Below, in pieces: positions 46,375 to 54,324 of a stretch of 64,000 nt of DNA. The stretch comes from an uncultured Thiocystis sp. Lineage in GTDB: Bacteria > Pseudomonadota > Gammaproteobacteria > Chromatiales > Chromatiaceae. Location: positions 1 through 64,000 of the forward strand of contig NZ_CAIPNF010000027.1 of assembly GCF_903866365.1 (NCBI RefSeq). Reading direction: 5' to 3'. Made by a program: the position numbers and the translations under genes. The notes below the pieces were generated by a model. That model searched no databases. It saw only the letters and a list, made by a program, of their open reading frames with translations, and was not told where the DNA came from. Position 1 is the stretch's first letter. Each line of letters opens with the position of its first letter.

Positions 46375-46776
46375 ATGCGCGATTTGATCGAGCCGATTCA
46401 GCCAGTCCAGCCGCAAACCCCCTCGCGGCCATTGGGCGACGAGCAGGATCGGCGTTTTGCGCGGCAGAATACCGTGGCTCGCCCGCGAAAGGATCGGGGC
46501 GACCTGCGCGATCGACTGCGTCGTTCGGGCGAACGCCGTCAATTCGAGCGTCGCGCGGGCAAGCGTCGTGCGGACGAGCGCCGTCTGGACTCGCGTCTCT
46601 CGGACGAACGGCGCCTGCAAGAGCGGCGCTCGGACGAACGGCGGGCCGGAGAGCGACGCGCGGCGGAGCGGCGTTCGCTCAAGGGCCGAGTGGGTCGCGG
46701 CAATGGAAAAGGGGAAGCCGGGTCGCCATCCTCGCCGACTGGAAGACGCCGAGGCTTGATCGATGACTATGCCTGA
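46375..46776 (+). CDS. Arginine-rich repetitive protein of unknown function
   Basis: A 133-aa protein I do not recognise. ATG 46375 has a well-placed AGGAGA site. After a proline/glutamine start (DLIEPIQPVQPQTPSRP) about 60 residues repeat an ERR-x-x-E/S pattern (SDERRLQERRSDERRAGERR), which predicts a long charged single helix or RNA/DNA-binding tract. It sits between cheW and the DUF2802 gene on the same strand and is probably co-expressed with them. The opposite strand is also open here but less gene-like. Confidence 0.6.
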   Translation: MRDLIEPIQPVQPQTPSRPLGDEQDRRFARQNTVARPRKDRGDLRDRLRRSGERRQFERRAGKRRADERRLDSRLSDERRLQERRSDERRAGERRAAERRSLKGRVGRGNGKGEAGSPSSPTGRRRGLIDDYA

Positions 46777-46791
46777 ACGAACGCGCGTTGA

Positions 46792-47244
46792 ATGAACGAA
46801 ACTCTGCTGTTTGGTGTGGCCCTGGCGCTGTTTGTCCTGACCCTCCTCGTCATGCTGCTGGCTGGCGTTGCCCTGAAATCCATCTCGACTCTGCGGCGTC
46901 AGATCCGGGAGATCCGGCAGGATCATCAACGTCAAAATACCTCCCTTCTCGCATTGCATGGGGCCATGAAGATGATCTCCGAGGACGTGATCAGTCACGG
47001 TCAGGCGCAGTCTTCGGTCAGGCGAACCCTCGAACATCTGGCCGATCGGCAGAACGAGATGCGTCTGCGCGATGTCGACGATGGACTCTACCCCCAGGCC
47101 ATCCAGTTGATCCAAGCGGGCCGCGCCCGCGAAGAGGTCCGTAAACTCTGTGGCTTGACGGACTCCGAGGTGGATCTATTGTTCAGTCTGCATGGTCGGG
47201 GGCTCGGTGTCGGAGCGAGTTCGGTGGCTTCGACGCGACCCTGA
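46792..47244 (+). CDS. DUF2802 membrane protein at the end of the che operon
   Basis: A 150-aa protein with an N-terminal membrane anchor (LLFGVALALFVLTLLVMLLAGVAL), a coiled coil and a C-terminal DUF2802 block, YPQAIQLIQAGRAREEVRKLCGLTDSEVDLLFSLHG. This is the gene found directly after cheW in Pseudomonas-type clusters. Its end resembles a helix-turn-helix; function is not established. Two minus-strand genes converge on it with 8 bases between. Confidence 0.88.
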   Translation: MNETLLFGVALALFVLTLLVMLLAGVALKSISTLRRQIREIRQDHQRQNTSLLALHGAMKMISEDVISHGQAQSSVRRTLEHLADRQNEMRLRDVDDGLYPQAIQLIQAGRAREEVRKLCGLTDSEVDLLFSLHGRGLGVGASSVASTRP

Positions 47245-47252
47245 GCGGTGCC

Positions 47253-47570
47253 TCAATCCTGTTGCGCCGGTTCGCGATCAAGAAGTGTCGGTTTTCGCGG
47301 GTCAATCCCTTCCAGCATGAAGATAAAGGCGAGGACTTCGGCAACCGCGACGTAGAGGTTTCTGGGGATCTCGTCGCCGATCGGAATTTGCGCCAGTGCT
47401 TCGACCAGCATCGGATCGGATTGCAAGGGAATCCCCTGTTCCCCGGCGATGCGCAGTATTTCCTCGGCGGTGAGTCCCTTGCCCGCGGCGGTGATTCGAG
47501 GTGCGTTGAGACGATCCCACTGGAGCGCAATGGCCTGTGGGACAGCATCTTGCCGCCGGTGTTTCGTCAT
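47253..47570 (-). CDS. FlhB C-terminal-like protein (FhlB-type)
   Basis: A 105-aa protein equivalent to the cytoplasmic end of FlhB after the cleavage site. ALQWDRLNAPRITAAGKGLTAEEILRIA and GDEIPRNLYVAVAEVLAFIFML align with the FlhB segments around APRMLAKGADD and IPNGLFVAVARLLAYVY. It has no membrane helices and no NPTH. Such FhlB-type proteins can partly replace the FlhB C-terminal fragment in the export switch. ATG 47570 overlaps the stop of the FliK-like gene, so both are translated together. Confidence 0.88.
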   Translation of the reverse strand: MTKHRRQDAVPQAIALQWDRLNAPRITAAGKGLTAEEILRIAGEQGIPLQSDPMLVEALAQIPIGDEIPRNLYVAVAEVLAFIFMLEGIDPRKPTLLDREPAQQD

Positions 47571-49135
47571 GCCCGCTCGCTCACCATGGGCGGGCGCCGC
47601 GCGGGTTGCGCGCTGCCGCCGGGCCGATGGCTTGCGTGCAGGCTGGCGACCTCGATTTTTCGGTCCACCAATTGTTGGCGCAAGGTCTCCAGATGCTGTC
47701 GCAGAATGTTGGCGCCGGTCTCGTTCTCTGCCTGAAGACCCGCATTCAGCCGATCCGACCGGAGGCTCAGATTGATCGACAAGGGACCTAAGCGGGGTAA
47801 ATTCAGCCTGATCCGCATGCTCCAACGGTCATCCTCGGATGGGTCACCGCGGTTCTCTCGTCGAATATCGGCTTCCAGGGCCATTAATCCCGACGGGGTC
47901 TTGAAGGGTAACTCCAGGATCCATTGCGGCTGATCGGTGCCCGCTTCCAGACTTCGCAACTGCTGAGTCACCACATGTTTAATCATGCCGTCGACCTCCT
48001 TGGCCAGGACGTCGGGCGCGGACGGGCGCGCGTGAGGCGTCTCGCCGTGAGGGCGATGCGAGGCTGAATGCGGCTCCGGCGCGACGGACCGGGCTTGAGG
48101 GGGATCGGGCTCTGGAAGCCGCTGCGGATGGTTCGCACGGTCTGGCTCCGTCGATGCTGGCGGTAGGGCGTGCGGCGAGGTTCTCGCTGGAGCGACGGTC
48201 TGCGCCTGTGGCGTCGGTCCCGCGGGCGACGGCGACGGCGACGGATCGGCGGTGCGGATCTGCTCGGCGAGGCGTAGCAATTGCGCCTTGAGATCGAGCG
48301 AGCGATCGCAGGCGCGGGCGGGGTTCGATGCTATCTGCGCCATCAGTGCTTCAAGCCAGATACCGGATTGCGCGATGGCGGAGGACAGGCGCTCCGGGTC
48401 GACCAGATCCTTCGTCGTGGTCAACCTGCCTACGAGTGTTTCGATCATGCGTTGGGTTGTGCCAATCGTGGTGGTTGGCTCGACCGTTCGCTGGGTTGCG
48501 CCAATCGTGGTGGTTGGCTCGACCGTTCGCTGGGTTGTGCCAATCGTGGTGGTTGGCTCGACCGTTCGCTGGGTTGTGCCAATCGTTGGAGACGCCTCCG
48601 CCGACGATGGGGCGGGGCAGCCATCGGGACCCTTCTGTCGGGTGATCCAACTCTGAAGCGTGGTCGTGAGCGACCGGGATTGAGGAAGGTTTTGGCGGAG
48701 CTGAACGCCCAGCCATTCGCGCAAACCAGCGGCAGGGGATGCAACCTTTGAAGCTGTGGCCTGTTCGGTTCGCGGTGTGATGCGCAGGGTCAGCGTTGGG
48801 CTGATGGAGAGAACCTCCGCCTTCGCGCGGAAGGCGTCGACGGACATCGAGCGCGTTTCGGTCAGCGATACCGCTTGGCGCGCTGACAGATCCGGCAAGG
48901 GTGCGGTCAACTGGACACGCATGGTCGCCGACCAAGTCGCGTTGCCTTCCAGTGGACGCAGGCGGGCCTCGATGAGCGTTGAGGAAAGTCTTTGCGCCAG
49001 TTGGAGTTCAAGCTGCATTCCAACCTTGAGCGCGAGCGGGGTGCTGGATGCTCTGGTCTCGGCAACGCCCGCGCCGCCGGTCGGGCCAGAACCGTTGATC
49101 AGTCGAGACAATGCCAGCGGGATAGACTCGCTCAT
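47567..49135 (-). CDS. FliK-like protein with 13-residue tandem repeats
   Basis: A 522-aa protein. The N-terminal half resembles FliK-type export regions (MSESIPLALSRLINGSG) and includes a beta-rich stretch (LALKVGMQLELQLAQRL, TLTLRITPRTEQA). Next come 13-residue repeats around TIGTTQRTVEPTT. The C-terminal region, QWILELPFKTPSGLMALEADIRRE with WSMRIRLNLPRLGPLSINLSLRSDRLNAGLQAENETGANILRQHLETLRQQLVDRKIEVASL, follows the Flg_hook plan. ATG 49135 is chosen over open upstream frame because FliK-like sequence starts there. Overlap with the FlhB-like gene suggests one functional pair. Confidence 0.8.
   Translation of the reverse strand: MSESIPLALSRLINGSGPTGGAGVAETRASSTPLALKVGMQLELQLAQRLSSTLIEARLRPLEGNATWSATMRVQLTAPLPDLSARQAVSLTETRSMSVDAFRAKAEVLSISPTLTLRITPRTEQATASKVASPAAGLREWLGVQLRQNLPQSRSLTTTLQSWITRQKGPDGCPAPSSAEASPTIGTTQRTVEPTTTIGTTQRTVEPTTTIGATQRTVEPTTTIGTTQRMIETLVGRLTTTKDLVDPERLSSAIAQSGIWLEALMAQIASNPARACDRSLDLKAQLLRLAEQIRTADPSPSPSPAGPTPQAQTVAPARTSPHALPPASTEPDRANHPQRLPEPDPPQARSVAPEPHSASHRPHGETPHARPSAPDVLAKEVDGMIKHVVTQQLRSLEAGTDQPQWILELPFKTPSGLMALEADIRRENRGDPSEDDRWSMRIRLNLPRLGPLSINLSLRSDRLNAGLQAENETGANILRQHLETLRQQLVDRKIEVASLHASHRPGGSAQPARRPPMVSERA
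48449..48590 (-). repeat. 39-bp minisatellite inside the FliK-like gene
   Basis: Between three and four near-identical 39-base units (core GTGCCAATCGTGGTGGTTGG on the plus strand) are arranged head to tail. Units differ by single substitutions such as GTGCC against GCGCC. Each unit encodes 13 residues, so expansion or loss keeps the frame. There are no spacers, so this is not a CRISPR array. Confidence 0.9.
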
Positions 49136-49191
49136 GGACCTCTGCCGCTGTTGCGAAGCGAGGAAAATTGATCCAACAAAACGAGGCGGTT

Positions 49192-49950
49192 TTATGCCCT
49201 CAGTCTTCTCGCTTCGCGCTGATAGTAGAGTGATGCGCGCATCAGGGACTGCTCGGTTTGAGGGTCGAGATTGGCGATGGCAAAGCCAGCGGAGAGCGCG
49301 CCGGGCCTTGCTGATGGCCGCAGGTTGACCAGTACCGCTTCGCCGGACAGAGTTATTCTGCGATCGGGCAACTCCATTCCGCTGTACTCGAATCGTGATC
49401 CAAGTTGCTCTTGATCGATATCGGCTTCGTTTAATTCCAGGCAAAATCCCTTGACCGAGAGGTCGACGATTTGGGCGCTGAACTCGGTATTCGATTCCTT
49501 GCGCTGAAGTCTGACGTGGCGTCGTTGCGAGAGCGGCAGATGGACACGGAAGACGTCGCGTCGCCTCAGGTCACTGATTTCAGATGGATATCGGACGAGA
49601 TAAAGGCGGGATTCAGCGTCGAGCAGAACCTCGTCGACGCTCGTCGAAAAGCGAATCGCATGGCCGCGCAGATTGGCATACACGCCGATTTTCTGGCCAG
49701 GGCAAAGTTTTGCGCGATCCTCGTCCGGAGTCAGTCGGTCCAGATAGAGTCGTTTTTGGATTGCGTCGAGACGCGCTAGCAGGGAATTGTACAGGGCCCC
49801 GTCAGGCTCCAGGCGCACTCCTAGCGGAACCAAGTGACGATGAATGTCGGCGAGCGTTGCTGAAATACGCGCGGGCGATGTCACCCGTTCTTCGTCGGCC
49901 AGAAGCGTATCTTCAACCTTGATGTCCTGACCCGCTCGCGTTTTCTTCAA
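49192..49950 (-). CDS. YcgR/FlgZ-type c-di-GMP-binding flagellar brake
   Basis: A 252-aa protein with an N-terminal YcgR domain (residues ~25-125) and a C-terminal PilZ domain. Both ligand motifs are intact: R131 and R135 in RRRDVFR, and D163, S165 and G168 in DLSVKG. With c-di-GMP it should bind stator or rotor and slow or bias rotation. The start is a TTG at 49950, preceded by GGATGGGG; no in-frame ATG precedes the domain. It follows flgN, as flgZ does in pseudomonads. Confidence 0.92.
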   Translation of the reverse strand: MKKTRAGQDIKVEDTLLADEERVTSPARISATLADIHRHLVPLGVRLEPDGALYNSLLARLDAIQKRLYLDRLTPDEDRAKLCPGQKIGVYANLRGHAIRFSTSVDEVLLDAESRLYLVRYPSEISDLRRRDVFRVHLPLSQRRHVRLQRKESNTEFSAQIVDLSVKGFCLELNEADIDQEQLGSRFEYSGMELPDRRITLSGEAVLVNLRPSARPGALSAGFAIANLDPQTEQSLMRASLYYQREARRLRA

Positions 49951-49973
49951 GATACCCCATCCTGTCGTCTGTC

Positions 49974-50480
49974 TTATGCCTGGCTGAAGGTGCGGCTGCG
50001 TGGACTCGCCGATTCGGTGCGTCCGCGTGGAGTATAGGTCGCCGAGGTGCCATCGTCACCGCTCAGAATGCGCAGCGACGTGGCGATGCGTTTGCGGTTG
50101 CGCTCGATCAGGCGCGCATTGGAGCGATTCATGCGATCGCAGCGGGTACTGGATTCCCGCAGAATCGACCACAGACCGAGCAACTGACCGTCGTCGCTCA
50201 CTCCGGCGAAGAACTTCATCATACCGGCCGGCGTGAAGGGATGCCGAGCGAGTGCAACCCATTGCTTTTGCCGGAGCGTCTCTTCTTCGAGTTGCGCGAC
50301 CAAGTCCTTTTTGCTGGCGAGAATCCTTAGCAGCGAATCGGTATCCCGCGTCTCGATCGCGTGGGTTTCCTCCAGCATCGCCGTTTCCAGGTCACCCATC
50401 AGTTGAATCGACAGCTTCAGCGATTGGGCAAACTGGGCCGAGGGATTGGGGGGCGTAAGGCTGGGGCTTTTACGATCCAT
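49974..50480 (-). CDS. flgN: FlgN, export chaperone for hook-filament junction proteins
   Basis: A 168-aa helical protein in flgM-flgN order. Residues LSIQLMGDLETAMLEETHAIETRDTDSLLRILASKKDLVAQLEEE and the later SNARLIERNRKRIATSLRIL match the FlgN pattern. FlgN binds FlgK and FlgL before export. ATG 50480 is used; a TTG three codons upstream is the alternative. Its client FlgK is encoded at 61886. Confidence 0.88.
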   Translation of the reverse strand: MDRKSPSLTPPNPSAQFAQSLKLSIQLMGDLETAMLEETHAIETRDTDSLLRILASKKDLVAQLEEETLRQKQWVALARHPFTPAGMMKFFAGVSDDGQLLGLWSILRESSTRCDRMNRSNARLIERNRKRIATSLRILSGDDGTSATYTPRGRTESASPRSRTFSQA

Positions 50481-50537
50481 TTCATGCAATCTCTAAGTAA
50501 TAGCGACGGTCGATCGGAAACGCCCGGCGCATCGATG

Positions 50538-50843
50538 TCACGCCAGCAGGCGTTCGAATCCGAGCATTCGATCCGCCAGCCGCTGATTGTCGATAGGATA
50601 GCGCCCCTCGGCAATGGCGAACTTGATTTCCGCGACCTTTGCTTCGTTGAAAGGAACATTGCCTGCGTTATCGCGCGCGGCGCTCATGGTTCGGGCGGTT
50701 TGCGTGAGTGTCACGGATTCGCCAATCGCGTCGGGCGTATTCGGGGTGGACGGCCTGTCGGCGGTTGCCGCCGCACGCGGTTTGACCCCCGAGGGCGTGC
50801 CTTCGGTGCGGAGGTTGCCGCCAGTCAGGTTTTTAATGTCCAT
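50538..50843 (-). CDS. flgM: FlgM, anti-sigma-28 factor
   Basis: A 101-aa protein. The N-terminal half is disordered and export-competent; the C-terminal half carries the FliA-binding helices VTLTQTARTM and NEAKVAEIKFAIAEGRYPIDNQRLADRMLGFE. ATG 50843 starts the family-typical MDIKNLTGG. Export of FlgM through the finished hook frees FliA. A FliA-type promoter lies just upstream. Confidence 0.95.
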   Translation of the reverse strand: MDIKNLTGGNLRTEGTPSGVKPRAAATADRPSTPNTPDAIGESVTLTQTARTMSAARDNAGNVPFNEAKVAEIKFAIAEGRYPIDNQRLADRMLGFERLLA

Positions 50844-50877
50844 GAGCTTGATCCAGGTCGGTTCGGGTTTGCCTTGT

Positions 50878-50904
50878 TTAACGGCTGGATGAAAGAGAAC
50901 TGTA
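50878..50904 (-). promoter_or_regulatory. FliA (sigma-28) promoter for flgM
   Basis: Read on the minus strand: TACAGTTC, 11 bases, GCCGTTAA. The consensus TAAAGTTT-N11-GCCGATAA differs at two -35 and one -10 positions, with exact spacing. Transcription would start about 25 bases before the flgM ATG. Late-class control of flgM is standard in this regulatory scheme. Confidence 0.65.
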
Positions 50905-50948
50905 GAGGCATTCCCGCGGCGGATCAAATGTCCCGCACCGAAAATCAC

Positions 50949-51695
50949 CTAAAAAGCGGTTCTGATCGCTCCCGAGGGTTCCACATAGCCTTCCACGATG
51001 CGCTTGGAGGAGCTGTTGCGCACCCGAATGCGCTGCCCAACCGTCCCGCCTTCCAGCGCCTCGCCTTTCATTCTGACCGTCAGTCCGGGTCTGGCCGAAA
51101 ACAGGGTGACTTGTTGGCCACGCTCGATCAATGTCCGCTGGCTCACATGGGCGCCAATCAGCACCTGCTCCGGAACCAGCGCGCGTCGCGCCTCCAGGCC
51201 AATGACTGGGGCCAGTTCCTGGAAATACCCTTTCGCGAGTTGCGAGGTCTCCAGGCGCGTCAGTCGCACGTCGGCGGGTTGAATGACCTGTTGGCGGGAG
51301 AGCGGTCGCGCGACGGTCACCACCTCCGTATAGCGCTCCACGCGAAACGGCACAAAGATGGACCAGCCGACAGGTTCCGTGCAACGGACATTGACCGTGC
51401 CGTTTCCTCCCGCGCGGGCGCCAGGCGCAAGCTCGGCGGTTGGCGCGCGGGCGCAGCGCGCCAGGCGGAGCCGGCTATCCAACTGACCGATCTCGATGCT
51501 CGTCTCGACGCCGGCAGCCGTTTTCAGTGAATCGGCCAGAAACGAACGCGCCGTCTCCAGGATACGCTCCAGCGGTTCGATCGGCTCTTCTGCCGCGCGG
51601 ATGGCGCCGGTCGTCAGTGTCGCCAAGAGAATGACGGTCAAAGAAAGCCGCTGGCGCAAGGCATGATTGATCTGCGGCGATCGGGCGTGAGACAT
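50949..51695 (-). CDS. flgA: FlgA, P-ring assembly chaperone
   Basis: A 248-aa periplasmic protein with signal peptide (SLTVILLATLTTGAIRAAEE). The SAF domain shows VVTVARPLSRQQVIQPADVRL, ALVPEQVLIGAHVSQRTLIERGQQVTL and the end GEALEGGTVGQRIRVRNSSSKRIVEGYVEPSG. FlgA chaperones FlgI (59559) to the rod. flgM is 105 bases downstream with its own promoter. Confidence 0.95.
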   Translation of the reverse strand: MSHARSPQINHALRQRLSLTVILLATLTTGAIRAAEEPIEPLERILETARSFLADSLKTAAGVETSIEIGQLDSRLRLARCARAPTAELAPGARAGGNGTVNVRCTEPVGWSIFVPFRVERYTEVVTVARPLSRQQVIQPADVRLTRLETSQLAKGYFQELAPVIGLEARRALVPEQVLIGAHVSQRTLIERGQQVTLFSARPGLTVRMKGEALEGGTVGQRIRVRNSSSKRIVEGYVEPSGAIRTAF

Positions 51696-51817
51696 GGCAA
51701 GTATCCTGCGTGATGTGTTTGAGAATCGACAAGCAGGAAATGCGCCTTGCCTTGAGGAAGCCTGGATTCATGACTGATACAATCCAGTCCACCCGCTAAG
51801 CGATCATGCTGTTAGAC

Positions 51818-51903
51818 TTAAACCTCGTCTAGCATGAAATGCGCTGTTTTCGAGTTGGATCGGCCTTGCATGAGCCAACCGGCGCTGCGGCGGACGCGGT
51901 TTA
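51818..51903. repeat. 86-bp inverted-terminus element, copy 1
   Basis: The left end TTAAACCTCGTC (51818-51829) and right end GACGCGGTTTA (51893-51903) are inverted copies with one mismatch. The interior shares TAGCATGA-ATGC and GGCGCT-GCGG blocks with the copy after flgF. It occupies the divergent gap between flgA and cheV. Its right end lies 33 bases before the cheV ATG. Confidence 0.7.
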
Positions 51904-51935
51904 CGTGATGGTCAATTTCGATCTGGAGACGTTGG

Positions 51936-52859
51936 ATGAGTCAGTTTATTGACGATATCGATCAGCGCACCCGCATGGTCGGGCAGAATCGTATGGAATT
52001 GCTGCTGTTTCATCTGGGCAGCAAGCAGATGTTCGGCATCAATGTCTTCAAGGTTCGAGAGGTGATCGCCAAACCCACGCTGCGACACCTTCCCGGCTCC
52101 AGCCCGACGGTTCGCGGCGTGGCGAACATTCGCGGCCGGACGGTCTCCGTGATCGATCTGGCGCTGGCGATCGGCTTTGCCGCGCAACCGATCGACGATG
52201 ACTGCGACGCTAAGGTCATCGTCACCGAGTTCAACCGTTCGGTCCAGGGTTTCTGGGTGTCCGCAGTGGATCGTATCGTCAATGTGAATTGGGAAACGGT
52301 CAAGCCGCCGCCACACGGAACCGAGCGTGAAAGTTATCTGGTCGCGGTCACCGAGGTGGACGGCCGGCTGGTCGAAATCATCGACGTCGAGCGCGTGTTT
52401 GCGCAGATCAATCCGCTCAAGTCCGATGTCTCCGAGGCGGTGCAGAAACAGGCCGCCATCCTGCCCCATGATCGTCGGATCCTGATCGTCGACGATTCGC
52501 TGGTCGCGCGCAAGCAGATTGAACGCGCCATCCTGGAACTGGGCTTTCGCACCGAAACCCGATCCGATGGCCGAGCGGCGCTTGATTATCTGGAAGAGCT
52601 TGCCGCCGCGGACATGGTGGAGTCGTCGATCGAAATGGTCATCGCGGACATTGAGATGCCGCGCATGGACGGGTACACCCTGACTCGCAAGATTCGCGAA
52701 CATGGCAAGCTGAAGGCTCTGCGGGTGATCCTGCACTCGTCCTTGAGCGGTCAGTTTAATCACGACATGGTTAAGCGGGCTGGCGCCGACGATTTTCTGG
52801 CGAAGTTCGACCCGGACGAGTTGGCGACGACGGTGCTCAAGTATGCGAAGCAATCCTGA
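51936..52859 (+). CDS. cheV: CheV, CheW-receiver coupling protein
   Basis: A 307-aa protein. Residues 1-165 are a CheW-like domain (MELLLFHLGSKQMFGINVFKVREVI, VRGVANIRGRTVSVIDLALAIG). Residues 175-305 are a receiver (ILIVDDSLVARKQIERAI, phospho-acceptor in [13 protein letters not shown]). CheV adapts receptor coupling through phosphorylation. GGAG lies eight bases before the ATG. cheR follows as in Pseudomonas. Confidence 0.96.
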   Translation: MSQFIDDIDQRTRMVGQNRMELLLFHLGSKQMFGINVFKVREVIAKPTLRHLPGSSPTVRGVANIRGRTVSVIDLALAIGFAAQPIDDDCDAKVIVTEFNRSVQGFWVSAVDRIVNVNWETVKPPPHGTERESYLVAVTEVDGRLVEIIDVERVFAQINPLKSDVSEAVQKQAAILPHDRRILIVDDSLVARKQIERAILELGFRTETRSDGRAALDYLEELAAADMVESSIEMVIADIEMPRMDGYTLTRKIREHGKLKALRVILHSSLSGQFNHDMVKRAGADDFLAKFDPDELATTVLKYAKQS

Positions 52860-52915
52860 TGGACGCAGGCTGTCGCAATCAACCTCGATTTCCAGATCAT
52901 TCCTAAGGTTTAGCC

Positions 52916-53728
52916 GTGATTGATGCGCAGGATTACGCCGAGTTTTCCCGATTTCTCTCTGACTGTTGTGGCCTGGTGCTCGGCGAGAACCGCCAATATC
53001 TCGTCTCCAGCCGCCTGTCGCGCCTGCTCGATGAATTTTCGTTCGCGAAAGTCGAGGATCTGCTGAAGGCACTGCGTCGTTCCGCCGATCCCACGCTGAA
53101 ATCGCGCGTGATCGATGCGATGACGACGAACGAAACGTCCTGGTTTCGCGATAACTATCCCTTCGAAATTCTCCGCCAAGTTGTGTTGCCGGAGCTGGTG
53201 GCCAAGCAAAAGCCGATCAGGATCTGGTCGGCGGCCTGCTCAAGCGGCCAAGAGCCCTACAGTATTTCAATGGTCGTCGCGGAATGGGAGGGAGCGTATC
53301 CGCCCAAGACCGCGAGCGTCAGTATTTTGGCGACGGATCTTTCGGAAAGCGTGCTGGCCGATGCCCGCGCCGGCTTCTATGACGGACTGAGCATCGTCCG
53401 TGGACTCAGCCCCGAGCGCCGGCAGCGTTTTTTCGAGTCGGTCGAGAACGGCCATCGGATCAAGCCGGAGATTCAGCGCCGGGTGCGTTTTCAGAAGCTC
53501 AATCTGATGGAATCCTACGCGACGCTCGGCAAATTCGACATCGTCTTCTGTCGCAACGTCCTCATCTATTTTTCGGCCGAAACCAAGCGTCGGATTTTTG
53601 ACGGAATCGCCCGTCAGATGGATTCCGGCGGCTATCTTTTCGTTGGCGCGTCCGAAGCGGTTGGCTCCTACACCGAAGCCTTCGAAATTCTGCGCACGCC
53701 GCAAGGCTCCATGCTGCGTCGGCGGTAA
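52916..53728 (+). CDS. cheR: CheR chemoreceptor methyltransferase (second copy)
   Basis: A 270-aa methyltransferase starting at GTG 52916 after AAGG. N-terminal CheR domain: YLVSSRLSRLLDEFSF and AMTTNETSWFRDNYPF. SAM-binding core: IRIWSAACSSGQEPYSISMVVAEW, ILATDLSESVLADARAGFY, FDIVFCRNVLIYFSAETKRRIF. It is shorter than the first CheR and belongs with CheV and the main array. An inverted repeat and the flgB promoter follow. Confidence 0.96.
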   Translation: MIDAQDYAEFSRFLSDCCGLVLGENRQYLVSSRLSRLLDEFSFAKVEDLLKALRRSADPTLKSRVIDAMTTNETSWFRDNYPFEILRQVVLPELVAKQKPIRIWSAACSSGQEPYSISMVVAEWEGAYPPKTASVSILATDLSESVLADARAGFYDGLSIVRGLSPERRQRFFESVENGHRIKPEIQRRVRFQKLNLMESYATLGKFDIVFCRNVLIYFSAETKRRIFDGIARQMDSGGYLFVGASEAVGSYTEAFEILRTPQGSMLRRR

Positions 53729-53735
53729 TCATCGT

Positions 53736-53809
53736 AACCGCAAAGGCGCCAAGGACGCGAAGGAAGATATTTGATTGATATCCTTCGCGTTCTTCGCGCC
53801 TTTGCGGTT
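53736..53809. terminator. Long inverted repeat after cheR
   Basis: The arms at 53736-53770 (starting AACCGCAAAGGCGCC) and 53778-53809 (ending GCCTTTGCGGTT) pair over ~32 bases with few mismatches across a 7-base loop. This AACCGCAAAG(G/A)CGC-type hairpin is a recurrent extragenic palindrome in proteobacteria. Placed between cheR and the flgB promoter, it would fold as a terminator, though no T tract follows. Confidence 0.7.
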
Positions 53810-53844
53810 CAAACGCATTCTCTCGTCCACCCTCTCCCTGGCAA

Positions 53845-53861
53845 CTGGCGCATAGCTTGCA
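53845..53861 (+). promoter_or_regulatory. Sigma-54 (-24/-12) promoter for flgB
   Basis: CTGGCGCATAGCTTGCA matches the sigma-54 consensus YTGGCACGNNNNTTGCW at 11 of 13 defined positions, with GG at 53847-53848 and GC at 53859-53860, ten bases apart. Transcription would start about 40 bases before the flgB ATG. FleQ is the expected activator; its upstream site is not identifiable by eye. Confidence 0.8.
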
Positions 53862-53912
53862 TCATCTCCCGCAAAGAGATTGACGGGTTTTTGCAACCCA
53901 TGAGCCGCATCC

Positions 53913-54320
53913 ATGAGCCTTTCACTCGATAAAGCCTTTGGCATTCTGCCTGCGTCGGTCAAGCTCCAGGATCGGCGCAGCGAATTGCTGGCCTCCAATC
54001 TGGCCAATGCCGATACCCCGAACTACAAATCACGCGATTACGATTTCAGGGGCGCCCTGGCGGCGATCGAAGGCCGGGGCAAGGGTTTGGCATTGGCCCA
54101 GACGCAATCCAATCACCTGCCGCTGCCCGGTCAGCCGGACGCCAATACCGTACCCGATATGCTCTATCGCATTCCCGCGCAGCCAGCGCTCGACGGCAAT
54201 ACCGTCGACCCGCAATTGGAGCGGGCGGCCTTTGCCGAAAATGCCCTGCACTATCAGAGCACCCTTGAATTCCTCAATCGACGCGTGTCGGGTATCCGCG
54301 CCGCCCTGCGAAAAGAGTAA
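53913..54320 (+). CDS. flgB: FlgB, proximal rod protein
   Basis: A 135-aa rod protein. MSLSLDKAFGILPASVKLQDRRSELLASNLANADTPNYKSRDYDF is the family start with the rod-type LASNLANADTPNYKSRD signature. The C terminus ENALHYQSTLEFLNRRVSGIRAAL matches. It begins the rod-hook operon behind a sigma-54 promoter. An out-of-frame ATG at 53900 is ignored. Confidence 0.96.
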   Translation: MSLSLDKAFGILPASVKLQDRRSELLASNLANADTPNYKSRDYDFRGALAAIEGRGKGLALAQTQSNHLPLPGQPDANTVPDMLYRIPAQPALDGNTVDPQLERAAFAENALHYQSTLEFLNRRVSGIRAALRKE

Positions 54321-54324
54321 CGCC

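Noticed and set aside
48449-48590. CRISPR array
   Set aside because: The 39-base units are directly abutted without spacers and lie in frame inside a protein-coding gene.
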